This document shows, piece by piece, positions 34,725-45,977 of a stretch of DNA of 64,000 nt (within the stretch, counting starts at the first letter, position 1; each line of letters opens with the position of its first letter). Source of the DNA: Metallyticus violacea (taxonomy: Eukaryota; Arthropoda; Insecta; Mantodea; Metallyticidae); NCBI GenBank assembly GCA_030762175.1, contig CM060843.1:24131501-24195500 (forward strand). Reading direction: 5' to 3'. A model generated the notes under the pieces. It saw only the letters and a list, made by a program, of their open reading frames with translations, was not told the origin of the DNA and searched no databases. The translations under genes were made by a program, and so were the position numbers.

Positions 34725-34895
34725 ACAGTAATAATAAAAGTAGATAAGGACAAAACACTTAGATAAAGTCACACTTGAAATTGCTATATTTCGAACTACT
34801 GGATTTCTTCTATCGCCATAGAAGAAGAAGTTTATATATATATATATAAACTAGAGAAACTTAAAATGGAATAAAACACTTAGAAAGTCACGAAT
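34725..34895. mobile_element. Foldback element FB, copy 2
   Basis: AATTAACAGTAATAATAAAA, TAAAGTCACACTTGAAATTG and the palindromic centre TTCTTCTATCGCCATAGAAG are followed by a partial repeat of the arm (AATAAAACACTTAGAAAGTC). It directly follows mariner B and is diverged. Confidence 0.7.
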
Positions 34896-34949
34896 TTTGT
34901 ATTGCTTCCCTAGATTGATATTGTATAGTTACATTGGTAGTAATGTTAC

Positions 34950-35035
<86 letters not shown>
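34950..35035. repeat. (AT)n then (GT)n compound microsatellite
   Basis: About 18 AT units merge into ~25 GT units. The alternating Tyr/Ile and Cys/Val frames across it are artefacts. Confidence 0.97.
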
Positions 35036-35037
<2 letters not shown>

Positions 35038-35963
35038 GTATATGTGCGGAGAAATACTCTTGAAAGTATATTCTGGCTTGCTGCAAGGGCACGGAAGAGA
35101 GATATTTACCGCTCCCGTTTGTTAGCGGGGAAGAGGGCAGTGGCAGTGCTGGACTTTGCTGGCAGATAGGAACGAGAAAAAGGGAGTAGGTAACTTTTTA
35201 AATAAAGTGAGGCAGCTCAAATCGGAAGAGGCAGGCAGCAGTAAAGGAGGTAAAGGAATTTAAGGCACTAGATTTTTGGTATTATTTGTACATGTATGTG
35301 TGGGAGTGTAAGTTATTTACTTTTAAACTGTTCTTTTCGTTTATTTTATTTATGTATTTTGAAAACTTTCTTTTTGTATTATTATATATTTTTCATTTAT
35401 TCATTTCATTATACATACTGATTTTCTCTTAAGAGTTAAATATTGGTTTGTCTAATTTCGTGTTTTTCCTAGTGTATTGGGAAAGCACGTACGGTCCCAG
35501 ATCAGCGCGAAATAGAGTTGTAAAAATATACTTTGTAAATAAATACACTATGTATATTTGCACTTATGGCAGAGCTATCCCCGCAAAGGGTTTAGTCAGC
35601 TCCAGGGAAACAGGTAAGCGCTTCTTCGATCTAAGATTTAGTTTGGTGGTACCATAAGACTTTCTTGAGCTAGCTGTGGTTCTGAGCTTGTTTGTTTATT
35701 AGCGATGTAACTGTGTGTCCTCTAGCAAGAGCGGTACTGGTACTTTGACAGTGGTACAAACTGGTATGTAGTATGTAAAGTAGCATCATTCCTAAGTGCA
35801 ATTATTATCTTCATTAATTACTTTTGACGTTCAAATTTATTATGCAAATACTTAACGGCTTGAAGTTCTTTTTCTCCCTCTCTCAAAGCTTATCTTTAAC
35901 AAGCATTTAAAATATAAATGTATACATACTTACATATTAATGTTTTACAGTGAATTATCCATA

Positions 35964-37194
35964 TACGAAGGTAGGTCCATATGTTTCCAGCCTCGCCGAT
36001 AAGGATTATCGCCTTCACAAAATGCTTATCTGGTGTTATACCTTATCAGTTAAGTAAATAATTGCAGCTGTAACTTCAGTTGTTCAGATACAGTTGTATA
36101 AAGAAGGTTATGTGTAGAAGATTGTGACATGTTCAAAATGCAGTATCGAGCTGTTATTTAGTTTTCCACGAACGAAGAACTTACTCCGAATGAAATTAAA
36201 GAGCAATTGGACAGTGTATATGGAGAAGCATCTCACTCACATTCTACCGTAAAAGAATGGGTCAAACATTTTCGAATGGGTCGAGAAAGCATTGAAGACG
36301 AAGAACGTGCACGTCGGCCCTTTGAGGTGCTCACTCATGAAAATATCACTCTTGTGCAAGGAGAAATTATGGAAGACCGGCGGCTCATAGTTAGAGAAAT
36401 GGTAGCAAGGTTAGGCCTTTCTAAAACAACAATCCCTCGAATTACTCATGAAAATTTAAAGATGAATAAGGTTAGTGCAAGGTGGGTGCCTAGAGTTCTT
36501 TTCTCACTCCAAAAACAGTCAAGAGTCATCTGTTGTCAGGCTTTTTGGAGATCTGCCGTGGAAACGAGAGAGAAATTTCGCAAACCATTGTTACAGAAGA
36601 TGAAACTATGGTCTGTACTATGATCCCTTGTTCAAAAGAGAATCAATGGAGTGGCCTAAACTTGGCGCAGCACCGCCTCTAAAGGCCAAAGTCACCCAAT
36701 CAACCCAAGAAGATCGTGGCCACAATCTTTTGGCATTGTACAGTCATTGACTTCCAGGAGAGGAACACCACAGTAAATGGGGAGCACTATGCTTGCCTAC
36801 TGCACAGACTACATGCTTCCATCAAAAAGAAAAGGCGAAGACGACAGTGCGCCTGAGCACACAGCTCTTGTTACAAAGGAAGCTGTGAAGGAATGTGGCT
36901 TCAAGGAAATCGATCTTCCCCCTTACATCCCAGATCTAGCTCCCAGCGACTATTTTCTATTCTCAGAACTCAAGGAGGACCTTGAAGGAAATTTAAGTAA
37001 TGAAGAAGGGATGTATGCCCATTTTGCAGACAAGACTTCTGACTATTTTTGGGGAGGGGGATTGAAACGTTAATTTAAAGATATAAGAAGTGTATTGCAA
37101 TTAAGGGTAACTATATTGAAAAGTGAAATATAGTTTTTGTCTTTTTCATACCTAGAAACTGTTTAGGCCGGAAACTTATGGACCTACCGTCGTA
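35964..37194 (+). mobile_element. Mariner family A, copy A2
   Basis: The left end TACGAAGGTAGGTCCATATG mirrors the right end GAAACTTATGGACCTACCGT then CGTA, with TA target sites. It is ~55 bp shorter than A1 because of internal deletions. Confidence 0.93.
36129..37126 (+). pseudogene. Mariner A2 transposase pseudogene
   Basis: MFKMQYRAVI is followed by a TAG codon (36159-36161) at the same position as in A1. Beyond it, ~145 codons are open, with the HTH regions (SHSHSTVKEWVKHFRMG, LGLSKTTIPRI). The first catalytic block reads TEDETM with Asp kept, just before a frameshift near 36610. A deletion removes most of the segment before the second Asp, leaving DDSAPEHT. The third block LAPSDYFLFSELK is intact. 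The frame ends GNYIEK at 37126. Confidence 0.9.
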
Positions 37195-38974
37195 TATACC
37201 TTTCCTTTCTTCTCTCGCAACTTCCTCTTAGCTAGTGAAGAATTTTCGTAGAGCATGTTTTACTACCTTACTTACACTGTACTTTCCTGCTTAAGTTTTT
37301 CGAAAACCCAGTGGTGCGGGGCATTCCCAAGGAGGTGTTCCTATTAATAAAATTAATCACTCCTTCTGGACTACAAAATTTAAATGTTCTGATATCTCTT
37401 GCCAAGCTAATAGCTTCTGATTTAGTAAAAATAATTTATCCATTGTAATATACCCTCATTTGTATAAACACAACTTTGCTGCTGCAGTATCTATTTGGTT
37501 TATATAAGAATGATTACGAGATGAGAAGAAAAACTTTTTTTTCTAATAGCTACTATAAATAAGAACATTTGAACCAAAACGGTTCAACAAATTTTCGTTG
37601 AAGCAAACTTTAGATCGCAGCTCTATCTAATTTTTCTTTCCTGTAATAAAAAAAAATATATATTCTATTTTCCTTTAAGATGTAGGTTTTAAAAAGGATG
37701 CTAAATACAAATTGGATTGTTTCAGAATTACGAACTTTAGTAGTTACAGATTTATTATACGGCGTTCAATTTTAATTTAAAAACCGCCAATTAAGCATTT
37801 TAATATGAAACTATTAATTTCATAAAATAATAAATATAAATACAGATAGCTCATAATCAAATATAAAACAATCAATCTTCCGTATAAATGAGCCGGTTTT
37901 AAACTGATATAAAATAACAGAAGAGTGTGCGGAAACACTATTACAACACGATGTAAATACGGAGAGTGGGTGAATATATTATTAGAGCACACGATGTGAA
38001 GTTTGGAGTCCGTGGGACTACGCACCTACGCACTTTGGTGTAAGGTGAGTTATAATATAGCACAATTTCACACCGGTATGTTCACGTGCCTTCCATTTTC
38101 CTCCAGAGCGGCTCTGTGCTGCGCTTTCAGCGACTTCTCATTTATTTTTCAGTTACCAAATAATATATAATTTATATCTCCCTTGACGAAGCATTGCAGT
38201 TTTAGATGAGGGTGCCATGAACTCCGTCTAGCTGCGCGGTAAGTTAGCTTGAGGGGTGGTACAGTCTGATCATAAAAATACAAACAATTGTTAGGAAGTT
38301 AATAAAATATAATTACCAACACCACGATTGAATGCATTATTATGTACATACAGGTACCTTAATACAGAAGTGGCAGTAGGCCAGGTCATCTGCACTATCT
38401 GCTGAACTGCCTTCTTCTGCTACTTTCCCTGTCACAATCCATCTCATCTTCATCACACTCTTTATCACTACTCACAATATCTATGTTTATTACAATTCTT
38501 TCAACTTCCATAATCTTCCTCGATATGTTTTACAGAATGGCAGATATCCAATCTTCTTTGTTGATTTCTCTTATTGTTTGTGCAGCCATTCGATTCAAAA
38601 CACACAGAGAAATGGAGCCAACATTTTAGATGCTATTTTTTTTGTTTTTAAACATTTCAAAAAGTTCGATTGGATTTAGGTCGCAGTAGCCTCAGTACAG
38701 TAAATCGGCGTACTTTTAAAAATTTATCCATTGTGTTCAGACTTGTTTTGTTTTAACTATTTCTATTAATTGTTCTATAATTAAACATAAGTCAGCAGTG
38801 AGATATTGACTTTTTAAACAGGAAATTGTGTCAATTTTTCTAGAGGTCACTATTGGTACTTTATTTTCTTGTACTGTGTGATAAGATTCATTGTCTAAAA
38901 CAACAGAGCACCCAGATGGCAGATTTGGTATGAGGCGTTTGTTTAACCATTTATTATAATTTTCGCCATTCATT

Positions 38975-39002
38975 TCATCATCATCATCATCATCATCATC
39001 AT
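38975..39002. repeat. (TCA)n microsatellite inside the DDE fossil
   Basis: About 9 units, located between the GGE...GG and MNGEN blocks. Confidence 0.95.
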
Positions 39003-39135
39003 TCTATATCAACTCGGCCCCCTTTGATAAGCCCCATTTCACCACCAGCGCGAACAACAATAGCCCTCGGCCCAACACTTTGGTTTACATCTATACCTTG
39101 CATATCATGCTGCCAACACTTGTTTGTATTATGAG

Positions 39136-39294
39136 TATTTTTAATAGTGTTTAACGCCCGTTTTTACTATTGAGGCACCATAGGCGGTGACACTGGTGAT
39201 ATATGAAATGAAATAAATTGGGAAATTATTTTTTTAAGGAAGGAAACGTTCCAGGCTTTTTAGGGAACCTCCCCGGTATTTGCCACAGTATGAG
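39136..39294 (-). mobile_element. SINE-A copy 4a (outermost of the stack)
   Basis: A head-truncated copy (tail GTGTTTAACGCCCGTTTTTA to CCCGGTATTTGCC). It inserted into the DDE transposase at EETWAH|NTNKC, with TATGAG next to both junctions (39130-39135 and about 39891-39896) as a possible short duplication. Confidence 0.8.
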
Positions 39295-39885
39295 TAATTG
39301 TTTTAATAGTATTTAACGCCCGTTTTTACTACTGTGGCACAACAGACGATGGACACAAATAATACATGAGATTTTTTTTTTTTTTTTTTTGGGTAGTGTT
39401 TAACGCCCGTTTTTACTACTGAGGCACCACAGGCGGTGGACACTGATGATACATGAGATGAAATGATAAATTGGGAAAGGATATTTTTTTTTAAGGAAGG
39501 AAGCGTTCCAGGCCTAAGTTTTAGGTACCTCCCCGGCATTTGCCAGTTATGAAGACTGAGGAAAACCTGGAAAAAACTCCAGTCAGGGCGGACGGTCCTG
39601 GCGGGATTCGAACCGCAGACCTCCCGCTCACGAGTCCGTGCCTTAACGACCTCGGCCACCCGTGGCGGTAATACATGAGATGAAATGATATATTGAAAAA
39701 GGATTTTTAAAGAAAGAAACATTTCAGGCCTAAGTTTAGGGTTTCTCTCCGGCATTTGCCATTTATGAGAAATAAGAAAAACATGGTAAAAACCTCAGTC
39801 AGGGAGGACGGTCCTGGCGGGATTCGAACCTCAGACTTCCCGCTCACGAGTCCGCGTCTTAACGACCTCGACCACCCCTGGCGGT
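39295..39885 (-). mobile_element. SINE-A copy 4b, split by copy 4c
   Basis: Two halves (39295-39372 and 39670-39885) together make one full SINE-A. It is flanked by perfect 11-bp duplications CACAGTATGAG at 39284-39294 and 39886-39896. Confidence 0.92.
39373..39669 (-). mobile_element. SINE-A copy 4c (innermost, youngest)
   Basis: Full length (297 bp) with an intact head (GAGTCCGTGCCTTAACGACC) and an uninterrupted T-run at its left. It is flanked by perfect 12-bp duplications AATACATGAGAT at 39361-39372 and 39670-39681. Confidence 0.95.
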
Positions 39886-40545
39886 CACAGTATGAGCCCA
39901 TGTTTCCTCTGTATAATCTTTGGCCCTTTTTAATGTTTTCTTAGCGTTGTCATGTATGCTGCCTGATGTGCAATAATGTCAGTGAGCTCCATTAAAATGT
40001 ATTGCAAGTTTTTGCATTTCTTGAGCCCCATGCCTTTCATTATTCTCCAAAATGTAACTTTTTCCCCTTCAAATGGTACCTTTTCCTTTTCAGCAGTTTT
40101 CGTAATGTCAGGATTTCTTTTCTCTGCTCATAAAACTTCAAGAGAGTTTTGCCAAATTGTCATGTTCAATTTTCTCGGATGTGGGTGGCTTTTACCATCA
40201 GTTGACAATGTTTCTCTATGAACTTTAATTTCTCACCCTCATTAGCCATAGCATATACTGTTCTTTCAATTTTCCCCACTGCCGTTGCCCTTTTCACAGC
40301 ACTCTTTAATGGAAAAGTAAGAATTCTCTTCTTTATAAAACTGTAGCACATTACATATAATCTGCCTGCCGTGCAGTGTATGACTTCGCGTGATGAATTC
40401 TCCTGAGGGGTTTCCATTTGCTCTTGTGCAGCACAATTCCGACTTGACTGAACGCTCTGAACTGCTGCATTTCTTTACTGCAGCACTGTGCATATTGCGT
40501 CAGAAAGGGGTGACGTATATTATCGTAATCACGTTGACCCTCGAA

Positions 40546-41125
40546 GATTTTAGGACTATGTTTTCAGCTCTTGCTGATGCGTTTTAGTACCAGTCTTTAA
40601 TTGTTGTTGACCATATTACCCTTGTTATTTGTTTTGGGGTTTTATTGTTACATTTTTAGACCGTTATAAGACCGTGGTGTTTGCAGCTCTTGCGGCTTTG
40701 TTTTAGTGCCCGTCTTTTGTTTGTTGACAATTTTACCCTTCTTTATTTTGAGGTTGAATTGTTGCAATTTTAGACCAATATGAGACTGGTGTTTTCATTT
40801 CTTGCTGATGCGTTTATTACCAGTCTTTTGTTTTTCAGTTGACCATTACCATTGTTATTTGTTTTAGGGGTTTTTATTGTTACAATTCTAGACCATTATA
40901 AGACTGTTGTGTTTTCCACTCCTGCTGATGCGTTTTATTGCCAGTCTTTTGATTTTTGTTTACCATTTAACCTTGTTATTTGTTTTGGGGTTTTTATTGT
41001 TACAATTTTGGACCATTATAAGACTAGTGTGTTTTCAGCTTTTGCAGTTGTTTTAGTACCGGTCTTGTTTGTTGTTGCCATACTACTCTTGTTATTTGTT
41101 AGGGGATTTTATTTTATTGCCCAAA
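40546..41125 (+). repeat. Tandem array, ~118-bp period, five copies
   Basis: Units run from GACCATTATAAGACTGTTGT through TTTTCAGCTCTTGCTGATGC, TTTTAGTACCAGTCTTTTGT, CCTTGTTATTTGTTTTGGGG and TTTATTGTTACAATT, with starts near 40546, 40659, 40772, 40891 and 41011. Copies are ~75-85% alike by eye. It lies just beyond the N-terminal end of the DDE fossil, so it might be that element's subterminal repeats. An open frame at 40852-41163 is only the repeat read through. Confidence 0.85.
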
Positions 41126-41254
41126 GTCTATTGTTATTTATTTCATACACTAATTTTGTGTAGATTACTTATTTATTCCCTTAATCATTTCTTTCGCAGT
41201 TCTTAGTGTGTTTGTGTGCTAATGGCCTTTGCTGTTTTGCGCCCCTTAAGTAAC

Positions 41255-41286
<32 letters not shown>
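41255..41286. repeat. (ATC)n microsatellite
   Basis: About 11 units, following GCGCCCCTTAAGTAAC. Confidence 0.96.
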
Positions 41287-41288
<2 letters not shown>

Positions 41289-41912
41289 GTTTCGTTGCCT
41301 GCAGTCTGCAACGTTTCTTCTGACAGATAATACCATCTGAACGGGAAGCGAGCGGAGACCGTGAGGCCGCAGGAAGCCTTAGGAGCCACTGGGGCCTCCG
41401 GAATCTAGAAATCACTCAAAGGTAGCGTTAAGTTGGTGTGTGTGAATTCATTGTAGATTTCAATTTTTTCCAGCTTTACCCCTTACCCCTCATGCTGTGT
41501 GCTGTTATCTAGTGCATATTTTGCTTCTGGTATAACCGTGACGTCAGTACACTAAGCCGCCGTTTACCCCTTCTGCCCTTTCAGTTATAAAAGTCGACAC
41601 CCTTCTAGGGATGGTGTGTTACTAGCTTTCAGTGCATTCACATCATCTCCTAATAGTTATACTCACTATCCTATGTTTTTATACGAAAGTTTAAAAGATT
41701 TGCAAATATAAAAATATAAAGAAAAGAATATTCAATAAACTAAAAAATGAATTTAGAAAATATAGGAATATTTTGTCATGAATGCATATCATACTTTTAA
41801 AAAGGTTACAGATAGTACAAATAGTCAATAGTAGCACAGAAATATTCACTTATCCTGTAGTCTTAGAAGCTTAAAAATTACTTAAACATATTTGATACCA
41901 TAGCTAACATAC

Positions 41913-41995
41913 GTGATAAGGAAGGAGACTGGAACGAGTACAAAAACGGCCACAGGTAATAGGTACAGCTTGTCGTAGGCCATGGCTCAGCTTAG
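41913..41995 (-). CDS. DRAM/TMEM150-family membrane protein, first coding exon
   Basis: On the minus strand a strong polypyrimidine tract and acceptor (TTCTTCTTTCTCCCCAG) precede 12 nt of 5' UTR and an ATG in an ideal context (GAGCCATGG) at 41983-41981. The 71 coding nt encode MAYDKLYLLPVAVFVLVPVS then FLIT, a first transmembrane helix starting at residue ~6, and end at a GTATGT donor. The phase-2 end joins exactly to the exon at 5407, giving FLIT-YLVAV. Family N-termini have the same shape: a short cytosolic start, then an L-P-V-[AST]-[LV]-F-V-L-x-P-V-[ST]-F-[IL]-I-T-Y helix. Reading past the donor gives a stop within 11 codons, supporting a real splice site. The acceptor before the ATG implies at least one upstream non-coding exon. 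Confidence 0.93.
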
Positions 41996-43050
41996 CTGGG
42001 GAGAAAGAAGAACAAAAATGCAAAATCAAAAGTATGAAGGAATGCTATCGCTGAAGGATAGATTAAATATCTTTTTGTTTAGTACACAGGCATTTCATAA
42101 ACATACTGCTTAGACCTTTGCGTGAGAATCGCGCGAGAAGAAATGAAAAATGCTGATAGGACACTAAAGAAACTTTTCTTATATTACGAAACTGTGAAGT
42201 GAACTGTATCCACTGTTTTGCATTAAAAGCTGAATCGCTTTATAAAAGTAGGTATATTTATAGGTACTCGTACAATTAACAATTTTAAGGAGAACGTGTT
42301 TAAAAATGTTATAAACTCGATTTCTAGTACAAAATCTGTATATTGGTGTATATTTTTAGAAAACTTACCATACAGTAGTTCCTTATTTAGCAGCTTTGTT
42401 AATTAACGGAAGATGTCTAATATATTTTAGAATTTACTTTATTATTTAAAGGTTTCATGAAGAGAATTGAAAAGAGACAAGCTGCGTGAACAAACTGAAG
42501 ATGCATAACCTTTTTAGGGCCAGTCACATCAACAGATATTAAAAATACACTAACATGTTTCTTGTTAATTTTGTATTAATATTTTAAAAATATGTTAAGA
42601 CTCCCGTATTCCACCAAGCTTTTCAAGCATAATTTTAGTTAACGTGTTGTTAAGGTCCCCTAGTATTGCAAATAGCACGAATCGAGAAGGTGGTCTCATA
42701 ACTGAAAGACGTTTTAACGCACTCCGATGTACTTTTGTTTACATAAAATAATTAAAACACATGACTCATGGAACAAATATTAAAGGGAGCAGAGGCACAA
42801 GCTGTGTGCTACCCTCTTTCGTATTTTATATACAATCAAAGTCATTACATCTTACAGTTCTTTCTCTGTAATGAACAACTTAATATATCGAAATATAGAA
42901 TTTCGACATCTACAGTTGGATTTACGACCGTCATTTTCGAACTGTTATTATTTTTAATCTTTTAACCAAAGGGAAATGTAATGTTAACTTAACATGAAGT
43001 TTAACACGTTGTTAAGTTGAAATAGAATTTTTATTAATTTGAATTTTAAA

Positions 43051-43109
43051 GCAGTCTAACAGCTCTAACAGCAGTCTAACAGCTCTAACAGCAGCCTAAC
43101 AGCTCTACT
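43051..43109 (+). repeat. Three tandem copies of a 20-bp unit
   Basis: GCAGTCTAACAGCTCTAACA occurs twice perfectly, then once with one substitution and a changed end. Confidence 0.97.
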
Positions 43110-43634
43110 TTTAATATCTGTAGATGAAATCGCCCTAGTATTACAGGACAAAATCAGATATGATTCCATGAGAAATCGAGCAGAAAATAGGAAAAATTCA
43201 TCTCATATTTTTAAATGTTAATTATATGCTTCTATTACATATAAAGAGGAATGTTTTCTGAGTATTATGACCTTTCTAATAAATTTCAGCGTAAAGTCAC
43301 AAAATCTACCGTGTTTTTTTTTTAATTTCTTTAATAGATACATAGCTCTCCATAGCTTTACAATAGAAATCTTAAGAACAGGTCACTTTATAGCCCTTGC
43401 TGCACGCAATGATTGTAAAACAGCAATTAATTAATGAGATTGGAAGAAAATATTTGTGCATATTTTAACGATTTCTCCACAAAGGCAACGAAAAACTGAA
43501 ATATGACAAAAATACAATTATAGAGACGGATACATATATTTTTGAGGTTTTTTCTTCAAGGTAAACAAGTATAGAAAAAATAGTTGCACATTTAGTAGTG
43601 GAACACTTATATCTGTCTTGCACGTCGGAAGAGT

Positions 43635-44916
43635 TACGAGAGTAGGTCTATAAGTTTCCGGCCTGGCAGATAAGGATTATCACCTTTACAAAATCCCTAT
43701 TTTGTGTCGTATCTTATCTGTTAAGTAAACAATTGCAGCTGTAACTTCTGCTCCGCTGTGCTCAGTTTTTCAGATCAAGTTGCATAAAGAAGGTTATGTG
43801 TAGAAGATTGTTATATGTTCAGAATAGAGTATCCAGCTGTTATTAAGTTCTTCACAAAAGAAGGACTTGCTCCAAATGAATTTAAATGGCGATTGAACGG
43901 TTTATATGGCGAAGTATCCCCCTCATATTTTACCGTAAAAGAATGGCCAAACTTTTTCGAATGGGTCAAGAAAGCATTGAAGACGAAGAGCGCGCAGGTC
44001 GGCCCTTGGAGTTGCTCACTCCTGAAAACATCGCTCTTGTGGAAGGAGAAATTATGAAAGATCGGCGGCTCAAAGTTACACAAATAGAAGTAAGGTTGAT
44101 TCTTTCTAAAACAACAGTCCTTGGAATTATTCACCAAGATTTAAACAGAAATAGGGTTAGTGCAAATGGGTGCCTAGACTTCTTTCCTCAATCCAAAAGC
44201 AGCAGCGAGTCATCTGTTGTCAGGCATTTTGGAGCTCTGCCGTGGAAACGAGAGAGAAGTTCTGCAAACCATTGTTACAAGAAATGAAACTATGGTCCTC
44301 TACTATGATCCTAAAGAGAATCAATGGAGTGGCGTAAACCTGGCCGAGCACCGCCTCTAAAGGCCAAGGTCACTCAGAGAACCAAGTTCATGACCACAAT
44401 CTTTTGGGACTGTGAAGGAACACTCTTCATTGACTTCAAGGAGAGGAACACCACAGTAAATGGAAAGTATTGTGCTGGCCTAGTACACAGATTACGTGCT
44501 TCCATCAAAGAGAAAAGGCGAGGAGTGGTGGTGTGCGCTTTCTTCACGACAACGCGCCTGTGCACACAATTCTGTTGCAAAGGAAACTGTGAAGAAATGT
44601 GGCTTCAAGGAGATCGCCATCTACTCTACAACCCAGATCTAGCTTCCAGTGACTACTTCTCTTCTCAAAACTCCAGAAGGATCTTCGAGGAAGGAAATTT
44701 CAGTGTGATGAAGAAGTAATGGATGCTGCTTATGCCCATTTGCAGACAGACTTCTGACTTTTTTTGGGGAGGAGGAATTGAAATGTTCATTTAATGATAT
44801 GAGAAGTGTATTGCAATAAAAGGTAACTATATTGAAAAGTGAAATTTAGTTTTTGTCTTTATCATATCTAGAAAATGTTTAGGCCGGAAATTTATGGATC
44901 CAGATCTACCCTCGTA
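43635..44916 (+). mobile_element. Mariner family A, copy A3
   Basis: The left end TACGAGAGTAGGTCTATAAG mirrors the right end, whose repeat carries a small internal insertion (TTTATGGATCCAGATCTACC then CTCGTA). About 1.28 kb. Confidence 0.92.
43815..44842 (+). pseudogene. Mariner A3 transposase pseudogene
   Basis: It starts MFRIEYPAVIKFFTKEG with no early TAG, unlike A1 and A2. Frameshifts are spread through the frame. The first catalytic block reads TRNETM (Asn for Asp). The second region reads LHDNAPVHT-like in a shifted frame near 44550. The third block keeps SSDYF near 44645, then runs into a frameshift. It ends GNYIEK at 44842. Confidence 0.88.
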
Positions 44917-45948
44917 TCATATACAACCAGTGCTCTCAAGTCAGTACAGCTAAGTTCTTACTCCCATATGTGGATGGAACTAACATGACCAGCATGTAGG
45001 GAACTTAGTCAAACATGTGTCATCAACTATATCAGCTGTTTTTGAAATGCCCAGCATTATTCTATTTGGATTTTATGTCCTTTGAAAGTGTTAATTTTCA
45101 CAAATATAAATAAATGCACAGCTTTAAAGCAAGGCGGAATCGTCGAAGTGTCATAGGCCAGTGGAAGAGATGATCATTTGCTGTTACTAATGAAGGAGAA
45201 AGGAACATAATCATCTATTCCAAAATGTTTAAAGTTTATTGTAAACTATGTATCTTTATAAAAGCAGAATTTTATTAATAGTGACCAGTACGGAATTTCA
45301 GAATAAATTACTTTATTTACGACAATATCTTTTAATTTTAACTGTACAAACTCTACAAACCTAGTATATTTAGTGAAAAAAACTATACAAAGCTTTTGTA
45401 AAAAAAAAAAGTAACGCATAAAATCAATTGTAATGAAGTAACTTTTTGATAAAATGATTGGAACACATCAATTCAAGGATTTTGAAAACAGGTTTTTTCG
45501 TTCGTTATTGTGCGAGCTATGGCACAATATTTTTAAATGACATGCTGTTCACTCTTTTTCTTTTTTCTTACGACAGAAAAAAAGTATTTCGTTTTATGTC
45601 AATGTAACGCTTCACTTGTTTCACTTATGTTACTATGACAACAAAATAATGTTACTGGTCATTTTAACCAGTTCTTGTGTTATGAACGTATTTCTATTCT
45701 AAAAATCACCATAAAATAACGTGTTAATGAGAAAAATACGAAACTAAGGTCCTAGTGATGGTGTAATATGGTGACAGATAATATACACAACAACAGTGTC
45801 CATAACATCACCAACAGTAGCTGAAATTTTTCAAATTAAGTTTTTAATGTGTCTTAGTCATTCTCAGACTTTAAATGGGAAACATTTCAAACATATAAAT
45901 AAGTATAGATTTAATGTTCCTATTTAGAGAAATTAGTTTAGTCACTAT

Positions 45949-45977
45949 GTTTTTTTTTTTTTTTTTTTTTTTTTTTT
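45949..45977. repeat. Poly(T) tract
   Basis: About 28 T with no recognisable retroelement body alongside. Confidence 0.9.

Larger units (their letters stand above)
38395..40493 (-). pseudogene. IS630-like DDE transposase fossil interrupted by three nested SINEs
   Basis: The minus strand, high to low coordinate, reads: N-terminal HTH region RQIICNVLQFYKEE with ILTFPLKSAVKRATAVGK; the first catalytic region EETWAH (Glu where family members have Asp); then the SINE stack at 39136-39885. It resumes NTNKCWQHD, GIDVNQSVGPRAIVVRAGGE, MNGENYNKWLNKRLIPNLP, the second Asp block VVLDNESYH, and CDLNPIELFEMFK (the third acidic block N-P-I-E). It closes in an acidic tail SSDKECDEDEMDCD before a stop at 38395. 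Stops and frameshifts occur throughout, and an ATG/TCA microsatellite (38975-39002) expanded inside the catalytic core. The family (HAGGE ... MNxENxxKW ... DNAxYH) is an insect DDE transposase group of the Tc1/mariner superfamily. Terminal repeats were not found. Confidence 0.8.
5408..41912 (-). other. Intron 1 of the DRAM/TMEM150-family gene (36,505 bp)
   Basis: It is bounded by a GTATGT donor (minus, at 41912-41907) and the CCAG acceptor at 5411-5408, phase 2. Recognised contents are listed separately. Intervals where I see only AT-rich sequence are 5430-6740, 6800-7310, 8090-8300, 8670-9300, 9865-10600, 10930-12290, 13950-15205, 16770-17690, 18420-18890, 21100-21550, 21930-22740, 24870-28500 (except a CT-rich tract at 25575-25632 and a weak duplication near 26505/26685), 30580-33460, 35170-35960, 37200-38390 and 41290-41910. 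Confidence 0.88.

Noticed and set aside
34897..35169. Protein with alternating Tyr-Ile and Cys-Val runs
   Set aside because: Produced by the (AT)n(GT)n compound microsatellite.
40852..41163. 103-codon membrane-like ORF
   Set aside because: It is the ~118-bp tandem array read through, and hydrophobicity follows from T-richness.
43051..43109. CRISPR-like short repeat
   Set aside because: The 20-bp units are directly tandem with no spacers, in a eukaryotic context.
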